From: Calditrichota bacterium
Lineage (GTDB): Bacteria > Calditrichota > Calditrichia > RBG-13-44-9 > J075
DNA length: 18,935 nucleotides
Direction: 5' to 3'
NCBI GenBank assembly: GCA_024275555.1
Contig: JAJRYW010000538.1
Span: forward strand, 1-18,935
The notes below the pieces were generated by a model. The model saw only the letters and a program-made list of their open reading frames with translations. It made no database searches and was not told where the DNA came from. Both the position numbers and the translations under genes were made by a program. Shown here one piece after another: positions 1 to 9,309 of the stretch; the first letter of the stretch is position 1; every line of letters starts with the position of its first letter.

Positions 1-38
1 AAATGAAATTGTTTAAATATGATGAACGAGTTTCCCAT

Positions 39-193
39 GAAATTTCCCCACCCCGGCCCTCCCCGAAATCGGGGAGGGAGGCCGGTTTCCCTCCCGGCCA
101 GCCGGGAGGGATTAAGGGGGGCATTACTATTGCATGAAGGCAACTACACAAATACATTTCATTTTTTCGGAAACTAATTCACGTCTCAATAAA
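39..193. repeat. Dispersed ~150 bp repeat, copy 1
   Basis: This stretch matches 12415-12569 along its whole length in the same orientation, with substitutions and small indels. The best-conserved part is the right half: GCATTAC, then TTGCATGAAGGCAACTACAC, then CAAATACATTTCAT, ending in CTCAATAAA. The left half holds two near-perfect GC-rich hairpins, 57-66/69-78 and 88-98/101-111. The reading frame through the right half is not conserved between copies because of a 2-base indel, so the repeat is unlikely to be coding. TTGCAT (130-135) and TACATT (153-158), 17 bases apart, could be a weak sigma-70 promoter pointing at the symporter gene. That is inference only. Confidence 0.85.
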
Positions 194-207
194 AACGAGA
201 TAGGGAT

Positions 208-1713
208 ATGAGTGTGACCCTGGCGTATTGGATTGCTTTTCTGGCTTACAGCGGCGTGGTGGTCGGTATTGGATTTTGGTTGTGGAGAAGGCAGCGGCGG
301 CGCACCCGGGAACTGGACACCCGGGATTTCTGGTCGGCCGACCAAAACCTCTCCGGCTGGTCGGCCGGCCTGTCCATCTCCGCCAGTATGATGTCGATTT
401 CCTGGTCCTGTGTGTACGGCGTGCAGCTTTTTTACTGGTACGGATTCGGGGCGGCCTGGCTGCTGATCATCCCCTGGCTGATTACCATGGCCGGTTTTTT
501 TCTGCTCACCCCCTTGTTTCGCAAATTTAAAGCATTTTCCCAGCCGGAACTGCTGGAGCGCCGTTTTGGAGCGCGCAGCCGCCAGATGCTGGCCCCGGCG
601 CTGGTCTTCGTGTTTATCGTCTGGGCCGGGGCGGAGATTTATGCCGCGGGGATCACCATCGCGCCCTTTCTGGGGATTCCGGCGCCGCACACCCTCTTCC
701 TGATTGCCCTGGTGGTGGCGCTCTATAGCTTTACCGGCGGCTTCGAAGCCGTGGTTTCTACCGATAAAATTCAGTTTGTGCTGGTGGCCTTGTTTGTGGC
801 GATCATGGCGGGGATTGGGCTAAACGGGGCCGTTCAGGCTGAAAATCTCAGCGCGTTGTGGGAGGCGGGGCTGCACGCACCTAAAGCCCGCCCGGAGGCG
901 CCGGCGCTCTTTTCCCCTGGCTTGGCGGTGGTATTGATGACCTTTATCGCCTACCTACCGGCCTGGATTGTCGAGACCGATGTGTGGATACGCGTGCAGG
1001 CGGCCCGCAGTGATGCCGAGGCCCGCAAAGGCGTGCTGATCGCCTGGATCAATTCCTTTGTCTTTGTGGGGGTGCTCCCGCTGTTGATCGGCCTGAGCGC
1101 CCTGGTGCTCTACCCGGCCGTGGATGGAGTAATCCCGGCGCAACTGCAAGACGGCGCACTCATCTTCAATGCATTGATGACCGATTTTACCCCGGCCTGG
1201 CTGAGCGTGCCCCTGGGGATCGGGCTGGTTGCTGCGGCCATGTCCACCGTAGACACCTGCGGGAACGTGGTGGCCTTATCGATTTCCTACGATTTGGTCG
1301 AGCCGCAATTGCGCCGCAAACAGAAGACCGCCAATCTGAACCTGATCGCCCGCTGGATTTCCGTAGCGGCGATCTTCCTGGCCTTCGTTTATGCCCTCTT
1401 CACCGATTCGCTCTGGGATATTTTTTATCTCTCCAACGGCGTCTTAACCAGCACCGTATTCTTACCGGTGATCGCCTCCTTCTGGAAGCGCACCACCGTC
1501 AGACAGGTTTATGCCGCCATTGTCAGCGGATTTTTTGGGACGTTTGTGTTTTATTTCCTGGAATCCCGCGGGCGCCTGGCCGGATGGGAACCGGATTGGC
1601 TGGCGGCGACGGAACTGGGTTACATCATCTACGGCCTGTTGTGCAGTGTGCTGGCCTTTGGGGCTGTTGGGGTGTTCTTCCCGGGGAAGAAACATTCTGA
1701 TTCGCTACCGTGA
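208..1713 (+). CDS. Sodium:solute symporter family (SSS/SSF) transporter
   Basis: This is a 501-residue polytopic inner-membrane protein, the usual length for the SSS family, which couples Na+ entry to uptake of a small organic solute. The sequence is a series of hydrophobic segments, roughly a dozen or more, starting at residues 5-25 and ending near 471-491. The family signature is visible at about 176-195, with GGFEAVVSTDKIQF in the GG-x-A-x-x-TD-x-x-Q pattern. The AAAMSTVDT stretch at 342-350 lies where the helix supplying Na+-binding Ser/Thr residues is expected. The basic loop RRQRRR at 27-32 follows the first helix. ATG at 208 is the only sensible start, with only a weak AGGG close in front. 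A repeat copy abuts the start and probably supplies the upstream regulatory region. The substrate cannot be told from sequence. The downstream neighbour is convergent, so it is probably transcribed alone. Confidence 0.93.
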   Translation: MSVTLAYWIAFLAYSGVVVGIGFWLWRRQRRRTRELDTRDFWSADQNLSGWSAGLSISASMMSISWSCVYGVQLFYWYGFGAAWLLIIPWLITMAGFFLLTPLFRKFKAFSQPELLERRFGARSRQMLAPALVFVFIVWAGAEIYAAGITIAPFLGIPAPHTLFLIALVVALYSFTGGFEAVVSTDKIQFVLVALFVAIMAGIGLNGAVQAENLSALWEAGLHAPKARPEAPALFSPGLAVVLMTFIAYLPAWIVETDVWIRVQAARSDAEARKGVLIAWINSFVFVGVLPLLIGLSALVLYPAVDGVIPAQLQDGALIFNALMTDFTPAWLSVPLGIGLVAAAMSTVDTCGNVVALSISYDLVEPQLRRKQKTANLNLIARWISVAAIFLAFVYALFTDSLWDIFYLSNGVLTSTVFLPVIASFWKRTTVRQVYAAIVSGFFGTFVFYFLESRGRLAGWEPDWLAATELGYIIYGLLCSVLAFGAVGVFFPGKKHSDSLP

Positions 1714-1798
1714 GCGCTGTCCTTTGTTGCGCAGGGATTTTGTGATCCTGCTTGCCGAAGATTAACAATTATCACCGGATTCGAACTGCTCTGCGGCG

Positions 1799-2968
1799 CT
1801 ATAGCGGCTCAACATCTTTAAAAAGATTTGTAAAGGCAACGGCTTTTATCCTTTTTGATAACGGAAAAGTATGTTCACCGGCATGGAGCACATAGAGTTG
1901 GTCGAGCTTTAGATCGGATAGGGCATTATGCATTGATGGGGTAACTGTTGGTGAACTGGTGCGCTTAATTTCTATACCGATGCGACGATTTCCGCGTACA
2001 ATAAGTAAATCCAATTCTGCCCCGGAGTGTGTTGCCCAGAAATAACACTCTTCCGGGTGAGCGCCTAACCAGCGTATCACTTGTTCTTGAACAAATCCTT
2101 CCCATGACGCCCCAACTTTTGGATGATATTCTAAGTCGCTTAAAGATTGCAAATTAAGCAGGGTATGAAGTAAGCCGCTATCTGCGATGTATATCTTCGG
2201 AGCTTTTACCTGTCTTTTGGAGATGTTCTCATGCCAGGGAAGCAGTTGGCGAATTACCAGCGTTGAGGTCAAAATATCAAGATAATTTCGCACTGTATGG
2301 TCGGAAACGCCAAAAGAACGGGCAAACTCCGATGCCTTCCAGGTTTGGCCATGGTAATGAGCCAGCATGGTCCAAAACCTGTGCAGGGTGATAGAGCGGA
2401 TCATAATTCCCAATTGGGGCAGGTCTCTCTCTAAAAAAATGCGCACAAATCCACGTCGCCATTCATGACTTTCTATGTCGGATTGCGCGAGATATGACCG
2501 GGGAAATCCTCCCCGAAACCAAAGGCGCTGATAGTTTTCCATGCCAACTTCATCAACGGCGAACCCCCTTAGTTCATGATACACAATACGGCCTGCAAGA
2601 GTCTCCGAACTCTGACGGAGAAGCTCCGGGGATGCGCTCCCCAAAACTAAAAATTTGACCTCCGGAACAATCCGATCGACCAGAACCCGCAGTACCGGAA
2701 AAATTTCCGGGGAACGCTGAACTTCATCTATTACCACAAGACCTTTAGCTTCTTTAAGCGTCAGCATCGGGTCACTTAAACGGGCAACATCTTCCGGATT
2801 TTCTAAATCGAAGTATGAAACCGGCATCCCGGAACGGTTTGCAAAATGTCTGGCAAGAGTTGTTTTCCCAACCTGTCGTGCTCCCACAATTCCAACTACG
2901 GGGTGGCGTGAAACCAATCCTTGCAATGTTTCGAGTTCTTTTGTTCGAGTAATTTTCACGTTATCCAC
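1799..2968 (-). CDS. AAA-family ATPase with C-terminal DUF4143 domain
   Basis: This 389-residue protein belongs to the AAA_14/DUF4143 group, which is widespread, often mobile and of unknown function. Walker A is GARQVGKT at 29-36, and Walker B is LVVIDE at 77-82 followed by VQRSP. LGSASPELL at 109-117 fits the sensor-1 region. A winged-helix-like segment lies around 208-235. The C-terminal DUF4143 part has WEGFVQEQV at 289-297, ELDLLIV at 318-324 and GIEIKRT at 331-337. These are arranged like a PD-(D/E)xK fold (E290, D320, E333, K335), although nuclease activity is not established for the family. The gene is poorer in GC than its neighbours: 27 G/C in 2221-2280 against 41 in 1201-1260 of the symporter gene. 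That suggests later acquisition. It stands alone, convergent with the symporter gene and divergent from the HEAT gene. Confidence 0.92.
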   Translation of the reverse strand: MDNVKITRTKELETLQGLVSRHPVVGIVGARQVGKTTLARHFANRSGMPVSYFDLENPEDVARLSDPMLTLKEAKGLVVIDEVQRSPEIFPVLRVLVDRIVPEVKFLVLGSASPELLRQSSETLAGRIVYHELRGFAVDEVGMENYQRLWFRGGFPRSYLAQSDIESHEWRRGFVRIFLERDLPQLGIMIRSITLHRFWTMLAHYHGQTWKASEFARSFGVSDHTVRNYLDILTSTLVIRQLLPWHENISKRQVKAPKIYIADSGLLHTLLNLQSLSDLEYHPKVGASWEGFVQEQVIRWLGAHPEECYFWATHSGAELDLLIVRGNRRIGIEIKRTSSPTVTPSMHNALSDLKLDQLYVLHAGEHTFPLSKRIKAVAFTNLFKDVEPL

Positions 2969-3240
2969 CTTGAAAAATCGAACCTCAACTTCGAGATTTC
3001 AAGGTATGGCAACCCGAAGAATATTGCAAGAAAAAGATGTGAATTTTCTTGTTCTCATGGCGAAGTTGCTTTTTTGGAGAAGTTCTCTTTGGGAACGGTA
3101 TAGTTTGCGAAACTCCCGTTTCGCGTGCAGTTGCGCCCCCCCAGGAATTGTGGAGCCGGAAAACGACAGCTTCCCTTCGGAAAGTCTTGCACGCCCTGTA
3201 AAAATCCACTAACTTTTCAGCAAAAAAAACAGGAACGGCT

Positions 3241-4155
3241 ATGCACGATTTACCCTATCAGCAAGACCCCAATTGGAAAGAGATATTGGATCAACTCTCG
3301 CATATCCGCATTCAGGGGGACTATTCGCCGGGACATGTGGATTTTATCCGCGAGCAGCTCACCTCGTTTGACGACCGGGTGCGCGGCGGGGCGGCCCTGG
3401 CGGCTTCCGGCTGTTTGTTCGAACCCTATATTCTCGATGTTGTGATTGACATGGCGGAAAATGATGTCAATCCGGCCATCCGTAAAGCGGCCCTGCAATC
3501 CCTGAAGGAAGTTATCTACGAAGGGGTGATGCAGGATTTGGAGAGTCAGGAAGGATTTTCCTCTTCCAGTGATGATGCGGACGAATGGGAAGAGGATCAA
3601 TTGGAAGCGCTGCGGGAACAGTATTACCGGGTCAAGAACATTTTGATGAACATCCTGCAGGATGATGACGAACCGGGGCTGCAGGAGCTGGCGCTCTCTT
3701 CCCTGGCCGATTTAGGCTACCTCCCGGAAATCCGGCAGAAAATCGAAGAATTCTTCCGCAGCGGCCGGAAATCCAGCCAGTTAGTGGCCCTGCATGCAAT
3801 GGGCAAATTCCCCCAATATTGGATCGAACATCTGGCGGAGTTGATTCAACCGGAGACGCAAGTAGATTTGCTGAAAGAAGCCATCAGCGCCAGCTATTCT
3901 TCCCAGTCGGCGGAGTTGGCGCAGGCGATTGAAGAAGTGTTAATCCACAAAGATCCGGAAGTGCTCCGTTATGCTATCCTGACGCTGGCCAACATCAACA
4001 AAAGCAAGAAACTGGCGGAAATTTTGCAACATTTCAGCTTGCATGAAAACAGCGGAGTTCAGGAAGCCGCCCGGGACGCCATCGAACTGATTGCCAAAAA
4101 AAACTTTGAGCGCTATATCCGCGATGATTTGGGCATGGACGACCAGTTGTCGTAA
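3241..4155 (+). CDS. HEAT-repeat domain protein
   Basis: This is a 304-residue soluble protein with no signal peptide or membrane segment. It consists of paired amphipathic helices. HEAT-like units are clear at about 46-92 (VRGGAALAASG, then PAIRKAALQSLKEV), 143-170, 178-200 and 236-288 (VLRYAILTLANI, then VQEAARDAIELI). Between the second and third units lies an acidic, serine-rich linker at about 104-121. Such alpha-solenoids act as protein-binding scaffolds; the partner is unknown. The start is supported by AGGAA at 3230-3234, six bases before ATG. The 3' end lies 6 bp from the stop of the convergent GWxTD gene, with no room for a separate terminator. Transcripts from the two strands may therefore overlap. 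No catalytic motif is visible. Confidence 0.85.
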   Translation: MHDLPYQQDPNWKEILDQLSHIRIQGDYSPGHVDFIREQLTSFDDRVRGGAALAASGCLFEPYILDVVIDMAENDVNPAIRKAALQSLKEVIYEGVMQDLESQEGFSSSSDDADEWEEDQLEALREQYYRVKNILMNILQDDDEPGLQELALSSLADLGYLPEIRQKIEEFFRSGRKSSQLVALHAMGKFPQYWIEHLAELIQPETQVDLLKEAISASYSSQSAELAQAIEEVLIHKDPEVLRYAILTLANINKSKKLAEILQHFSLHENSGVQEAARDAIELIAKKNFERYIRDDLGMDDQLS

Positions 4156-4161
4156 TTCCGG

Positions 4162-5583
4162 TTAGAAGCGGGTGCTTTCCGTAGCGTTGACGTCGTTCCG
4201 GTTGCGCAGAATGAGCCGCTTCCAATCCGGCTGGTGAAGTTCTCTGCTATAGGTGGAATGGAGCAATTCATATTCTCCAAAACCGCGCAAATCCCCGAAG
4301 ATAAACTCGCTCCCGCCTTCCAGTTCATCATATCGCCAGATTTCGTAGGGCTTGCTGCCCTGCATAGAAGTGTTGCGCTGTATATCGTTGGGTTTGCCGT
4401 AGGTCAGCAGCACCCGGCCCCGGTCGGTTTTCCAGCCTTCTTTGAATTTGGTGCGGAAAAACTGAGAACAATACCGCACCAACTCAAAATATTGGATCTT
4501 GAACTCATTTTGAGGAGTGTTTGGATCGGGGTCGCGCTTTTTCCAGAATTCCACTAAAAACTCTGCTTTGGCCTTCTTATCCAGGGTCGGGTAAACCGCT
4601 TTCTCCAGCTTGTCGGCAATGTAGCGGGATTGATCAAACTCCTTATCTATTTCGCTCTCGTCGAGGTTCAGATAGTAGGAAAGCATCAGCTTGGTGGTCA
4701 CGTTTCCGATTTGTTTGGATTTGCTGAGCTGCTCCTTGGTCGGCTTAAACAGCACAAAGCGTTTGGAGCGGGTGATACTTTCCCCGCTTTGTTCATCGGT
4801 AAGTTTGAGGTTGAAGAAATAAGCGTCGGAGGCCAGGGTGACGATGTTGCTGCCGCCGACCAGCACGGCGCTGGAGCCGGATTTGTTCTGCCGCTTGACA
4901 GGGAAAGTGCGTACAATCGCGCCGGTCTTATCGGTGATGTAGGACTCCACCGTGTAGGCTCCCGGGGTCTCCGGAGAAAAGGGAAGATTGTAGGCCTCGC
5001 AATAATAATAGAGCATCGGCAGGGCAATGTGGTAAACGCCGGAAGGATTGGGGATTACATTCAGGCCGTTCTTGGTAAAAAGGCCCTTCTCGCCGGCTTT
5101 GGCAATTTTTACCGCTAATTGGATATCGCTTAAGTTGGTGGTGCTGTCCGGCGGCCAAAGCTGCAACTGCCGCTCATATTCGCCCCGGGCCCCGGAAATT
5201 TGATCGGTTAAAACCACTTTCAGCCGGTACTTGCCGGGCGACAGTTTTACCGGAAAAACATGCCGGAATTCCTGGCCTCTTAATCTTTCCACGTCTTTGA
5301 CATGGCTGATAAAATTCTGAGTGTGACTCAGTTCTACTTCCTGATCCCGGTAGATATCGAAATGGGCCGAGAAACGCGCTGTGGATAAACTGTCTGTCGG
5401 TTGGTAGGTTAAGCTGATTTTTGAAAAAGAGAGGTAAATTTCTGCATAGCTCTCGCCGGCGGGCGTGTAAAAGGTTGCGTAATCCACATTTAAGGGGAGG
5501 AAGCGTAGCTGGGCCTGCCCGCTGCGGAGCAGCAGGGCCGACAGGCAGATCAAACTGATATAAACGACGGTAACTAATCTCAT
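4162..5583 (-). CDS. GWxTD-domain secreted protein
   Basis: This 473-residue protein has an N-terminal signal peptide: a basic start MRLV, a hydrophobic core to about residue 19, and a likely cleavage after SGQA at 21-24. It would therefore act in the envelope or outside the cell. The middle, about 30-280, looks beta-rich. The C-terminal domain carries FWKKRDPDPNTPQNEF at 346-361, GWKTDRGRVLLTYGKP at 383-398 and YEIWRYDE at 413-420. These are the hallmarks of the GWxTD domain, named for the motif at 383-387. The molecular function of the family is unknown, and it is typical of Calditrichota, KSB1-like, Gemmatimonadota and related phyla. The start has GAGGGGG close upstream. The SMC gene lies 105 bp upstream on the same strand with no convincing terminator between, so cotranscription is possible. 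Confidence 0.9.
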   Translation of the reverse strand: MRLVTVVYISLICLSALLLRSGQAQLRFLPLNVDYATFYTPAGESYAEIYLSFSKISLTYQPTDSLSTARFSAHFDIYRDQEVELSHTQNFISHVKDVERLRGQEFRHVFPVKLSPGKYRLKVVLTDQISGARGEYERQLQLWPPDSTTNLSDIQLAVKIAKAGEKGLFTKNGLNVIPNPSGVYHIALPMLYYYCEAYNLPFSPETPGAYTVESYITDKTGAIVRTFPVKRQNKSGSSAVLVGGSNIVTLASDAYFFNLKLTDEQSGESITRSKRFVLFKPTKEQLSKSKQIGNVTTKLMLSYYLNLDESEIDKEFDQSRYIADKLEKAVYPTLDKKAKAEFLVEFWKKRDPDPNTPQNEFKIQYFELVRYCSQFFRTKFKEGWKTDRGRVLLTYGKPNDIQRNTSMQGSKPYEIWRYDELEGGSEFIFGDLRGFGEYELLHSTYSRELHQPDWKRLILRNRNDVNATESTRF

Positions 5584-5688
5584 AGAACCCCCTCGTATGT
5601 TTTGTCCGGGGTTGAACCGGCTGCGGCGGCATCCGGGGGATACGCCTGTTTATGGTGGTATGAATTCACCCGAATTTAGTTCCGGTGT

Positions 5689-8600
5689 TTAATCGAACTG
5701 AACCGAGACCACTTTGGAGACCCCCTGTTCTTCCATGGTAACGCCGTAGAGAGAGTTGGCCGCTTCCATGGTTTTTTTATTGTGGGTTACCAAAATAAAT
5801 TGGGTGTCTTTGGAAAAAAGGCGGAGGGCCTGGGTAAAGCGGCCAATGTTTACATCATCCAACGGGGCGTCGACCTCATCCAAAATACAAAAGGGGCTGG
5901 GCTTAACCAGGTAGATGGCAAACAGCAGCGAAATAGCGGTCAGCGTTTTTTCCCCGGCGGAGAGCAAGGTCAGGGTGTTCAATCGTTTTCCTTTGTGGGT
6001 CACCGCGATATCAATATTGGCCTCCAGGGGGTCGCGGCTTTCGATCAGCTTTAGCTCCGCCGAACCGCCGTCAAAAAATTCCCGGAAGACCCGCTGGAAG
6101 TTTACCTGGATCTGGCGAAACACTTCCATAAACTGCTTGCGGGCGGTGCTGTTCAATTTCTCGATGGTTTCCATGAGCTGCTCTTTGGCGGAAAGCAGAT
6201 CGTCGCGCTGTTCGGTTAAAAAGGTCAGCCGTTCTTTCTCTTTTTCATGCTCTTTGATGGCCAGGGGGTTTACATCGCCCAGCCGTTCCAGCTTGTCCCG
6301 GATGGATTCGATCTCGTCCTGCACATCCTTTACCGAGGCGGAAGGGTCTAAATCCTTGATGTCGAATTCCAGGGCTTCCTGCCCATATCGTTCTACCAGT
6401 TGTTCTTCTACGGAAGACTGTTTGACTTGCAGTTCCTTGATGTGCAACTCCAGGTCCTGCAGGCGCTCCCGGGCCTGATTCCAGAGGCGCTGTTTTTTCT
6501 TTAGCTCCAGCTCTTCCGCCTGGATAGTACTTTTTAATTCCTGGAAGGTTTTTTCGGTCTCATTTTTGGCTCGTTCCAGTTCGTCGCGCTCCTGGTAGAG
6601 GGTTTCCAGTTCGGCGGATATCTGCGCCGCTTCGGCCTGGAGTTTTTCAATCTCGGCCTGGTGTTCCACCTTGCGCTGCTCGCGGTCGGCGATGAACTGC
6701 TCCGCCTCTTCCAGACTCTGGGCAATAAACTCCACCCGCTGCAACTGTTCTTTTTCCCGGGATTTTAAGTTGAGATAGGCAATCTGCCGCTCCTGGGTGG
6801 ATTGGGTGATCTGTTTTAAGCGGGTTTCGGCCTCCTGGAGTTGCTTCAGCAGGTTTTGCTCCTGGCGTTGGTACTCCTCCGTTCTATTTTCCAGTTTTTC
6901 GATTTCCGGGAAGAGCGATGCGGCCTGGGATTCCCACCCGGCAATTTGCTCCTGCTGGGCGGCGACCTCCTCTTGCAACTCCCCGATCATCTGGCTCAGC
7001 CGTTCCACCTCGTAAGCCAGGCGATTGGCCTGCTTTTCCGCCTCGACGCTGCGCTGCTGGCTTTCCCGGCGCAGGGCTTCAATCTCTTTCAGCTTCCCTT
7101 CCCGGGTTTGGATATCCTCGCCTAATTTGGCCAGGGTTTCCTGCCGGGCGGCCAGGGCGCTTTCCAGGGCTTCCCGCTCCGCTAATTTGCGCTCATACTG
7201 CTCTTTCCGGCCGATGAGCCCGGAGCCGTTGGCGATGCTTCCCCCGGTCAGGTTGCCCCAGTGTTCCAGAATTTCGCCGGAGCGGGTTACAAAGGTCAGC
7301 TCCGGGTAATCATTGTGAAGCCGAATGGCGCTGGAAATATCCGGCGTCAGGTAAACGCCCCGGAATAAATAGCGGAACAGTTTTTCATAGTGCTCCGGAA
7401 AACTTACAATTTCTCGCAGGGCAACTGTCCCGTCCTCGCTGTTGGGCGTCCGGGAGGGATCGTCAAGGTGTTGGGAGTTTAATAGCGGCAGAGGCACCAG
7501 GCTCATTCGGCCCTTGTCCGATTGCCGGAGGTGCTCCAGAATTTCCCGGGCGGTATCTACCTCCTCGACCACCAGGTAGTTGGAAACTTCGGCCAGAAAA
7601 CTCTCCAGGGCGGGACGATATTCCTCCTCGCAGGTAACCAGGTTGGCCAGGGTGTCCACCACCCCGCCGTACTCGTTCTTGTGCGACATGACATACTGAA
7701 CGCTCTGGGAAAATCCTTCGTAATTTTTGATCAGGTTGGCCAGGAAGTCGCAGCGGCTGCGCACCTGCTCCAATTTGCCGGCGCTTTGATGAATCTCCTG
7801 CCGCAATTGTTCCCGTTCTTTGCGGGCCTCTTCCAGAACCTTCTCCAGATGTTCCTGTTCTTTCTGGTAGAGCGACAGTTCTTCCTGCAGGCCGGCCTGT
7901 TGTTTCTCGGCCTCCTCCAGCGCCCGCGTCTGCGCGGCCAGGTTCTTTTCCAACTCGCTTAAGCTGGAACGATTGCGCTCCAGCCGTACGCTTTCATTGT
8001 CGATTTGAACCTTCAGTTTCTGATAGGCTTCTTTCTGTTCGCTGCCGGCCTGGATTTCGGCCAGGTTGCTTTGAATAAAAGCCTGGTGCGCTTCCCGCAA
8101 CTGCTGATGGGTTTCTTCCGCCCGGAGCTGCTGGTTAGCCGTCTCCCGATAGGCTTCCTGGGCGGCGTCCATTTCCGTGCGCGTCTCTTGCAGGGATTGT
8201 TCCAGGCGTTCCCGGTCCTGCTCCAGCAAGACAATTTTGGCTTTCTGCTGTTCCACTTCCTGCTGGTAACTGCGGATAGCTTCCTGGAGCGTGGCCGCTT
8301 TCTGGAGACGCAATTCCCGCAGGTTCTGCAACTCCTGAATTTTCTCATCCTTGCGGTGCAGCGTTGCGGCGCGTTGCCGGAAATCTTGTTCCACCTCTAC
8401 TTCCCGGGCCTGGAGCTGTTCCAGCTTTGCCTCCATTTTGTAGACGTCGCCGCCCAGGGAATCCCGGGTTTGCCGCACCTGGGCCAATTCCATTTCCAGG
8501 GGCAGCAGTTGATTTTTGTAGCTGTGAATCCGCAGGCGGGAGAGCAGCAGGTCCTTTTCTTTGAGCTGCTGTTTGTACTCATGGTAGCGGCGGGCTTTGC

Positions 8601-9228
8601 CTACCTGCCGGGCCAGCGAGTTGACATTCTTCTGCACTTCCGAGACAATGTCGTCCAGCCGGGTCAGTTCCTGCAGGGTGGCGTCTAATTTATTCAGGGC
8701 CGACCTGCGCCGGGCTTTATATTTTTTGATGCCGGCGGCTTCTTCAAACAGGCGGCGGCGCTCCTGGGCGTTCTCGCTCAGAATTTGCTCCACCATTTTC
8801 AGTTCGATCACCGAATAGGCGTCCGCGCCCATACCGGTATCGGCAAACAGGTTGATGATGTCCATCAGCCGCACCGCCTGGTTGTTGATCAGGTACTCGC
8901 TTTCGCCGGAACGGTACAAACGGCGGGTCAGCTTTAACTCGCTGTATTCGGAAGGTAAAACGCTTTTATTGTTGTCGATGTACATGGAGACTTCGGCCAG
9001 GCTGAGCGGTTTACGGGCAGCGGTTCCGTTAAAGATCACGTTCTCCATGCGGTCGCAGCGAATAGCCGAGGGGCGCTGTTCCCCCAATACCCAGCGAATC
9101 GCATCGACAATATTGCTCTTGCCGCAGCCGTTCGGCCCGATGATGCCGGTTAAGCCGTCATCAAAAGTAAACACGGCTTTTTGGGCGAAAGATTTAAAGC
9201 CGAATATTTCCAGTTTTGTTAAATTCAT
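5689..9228 (-). CDS. smc: Chromosome segregation protein SMC
   Basis: This is a full-length 1179-residue condensin subunit, which loops and compacts DNA as an ATP-driven dimer with ScpA/ScpB. Walker A is GPNGCGKSN at 31-39, followed by the conserved IVDAIRWVLGEQ. Long Gln/Glu-rich coiled coils run from about 165-500 and 675-1000. The hinge lies between, about 518-672, ending in GGS and GLIGRKEQ. The C-terminal head has the signature LLSAGEKT from 1088 and Walker B with D-loop CILDEVDAPLDD at 1114-1125, then a switch histidine in ILVTHNKKTM. The Ala in LSAGE, in place of the commoner Gly, is a normal variant. No scpA or scpB is adjacent. No strong ribosome binding site precedes the ATG. The upstream gene's terminator lies only 27 bp away, so the promoter must be very short or overlap it (TTGGCT and TATAT elements are seen there). 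Confidence 0.98.
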   Translation of the reverse strand: MNLTKLEIFGFKSFAQKAVFTFDDGLTGIIGPNGCGKSNIVDAIRWVLGEQRPSAIRCDRMENVIFNGTAARKPLSLAEVSMYIDNNKSVLPSEYSELKLTRRLYRSGESEYLINNQAVRLMDIINLFADTGMGADAYSVIELKMVEQILSENAQERRRLFEEAAGIKKYKARRRSALNKLDATLQELTRLDDIVSEVQKNVNSLARQVGKARRYHEYKQQLKEKDLLLSRLRIHSYKNQLLPLEMELAQVRQTRDSLGGDVYKMEAKLEQLQAREVEVEQDFRQRAATLHRKDEKIQELQNLRELRLQKAATLQEAIRSYQQEVEQQKAKIVLLEQDRERLEQSLQETRTEMDAAQEAYRETANQQLRAEETHQQLREAHQAFIQSNLAEIQAGSEQKEAYQKLKVQIDNESVRLERNRSSLSELEKNLAAQTRALEEAEKQQAGLQEELSLYQKEQEHLEKVLEEARKEREQLRQEIHQSAGKLEQVRSRCDFLANLIKNYEGFSQSVQYVMSHKNEYGGVVDTLANLVTCEEEYRPALESFLAEVSNYLVVEEVDTAREILEHLRQSDKGRMSLVPLPLLNSQHLDDPSRTPNSEDGTVALREIVSFPEHYEKLFRYLFRGVYLTPDISSAIRLHNDYPELTFVTRSGEILEHWGNLTGGSIANGSGLIGRKEQYERKLAEREALESALAARQETLAKLGEDIQTREGKLKEIEALRRESQQRSVEAEKQANRLAYEVERLSQMIGELQEEVAAQQEQIAGWESQAASLFPEIEKLENRTEEYQRQEQNLLKQLQEAETRLKQITQSTQERQIAYLNLKSREKEQLQRVEFIAQSLEEAEQFIADREQRKVEHQAEIEKLQAEAAQISAELETLYQERDELERAKNETEKTFQELKSTIQAEELELKKKQRLWNQARERLQDLELHIKELQVKQSSVEEQLVERYGQEALEFDIKDLDPSASVKDVQDEIESIRDKLERLGDVNPLAIKEHEKEKERLTFLTEQRDDLLSAKEQLMETIEKLNSTARKQFMEVFRQIQVNFQRVFREFFDGGSAELKLIESRDPLEANIDIAVTHKGKRLNTLTLLSAGEKTLTAISLLFAIYLVKPSPFCILDEVDAPLDDVNIGRFTQALRLFSKDTQFILVTHNKKTMEAANSLYGVTMEEQGVSKVVSVQFD

Positions 9229-9255
9229 TTAGTCGCTCTGCATCAATTCATATAT

Positions 9256-9288
9256 AAAAAAACACCCGGCCAGCCAAGAGGCCGGTGT
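9256..9288 (-). terminator. Rho-independent terminator of the GH2-like gene
   Basis: On the minus strand, ACACCGGCC pairs with GGCCGGGTGT (one bulged base) across an 8-base loop. Seven T residues follow. It lies 21 bp past the stop codon of the 846-residue gene and just before the SMC start. Confidence 0.85.
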
Positions 9289-9309
9289 GATGAGCCGGGA
9301 ATGGGAAAG

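Noticed and set aside
57..111. GC-rich hairpins as a terminator upstream of the symporter
   Set aside because: There is no T-run after either stem, and the hairpins are not preserved in the second repeat copy.
8005..8688. 227-residue open frame on the plus strand
   Set aside because: It is antisense to the SMC coiled coil. The Phe/Leu/Gln-rich product is what the complement of Glu/Gln/Lys-rich codons gives, and it has no start signal.
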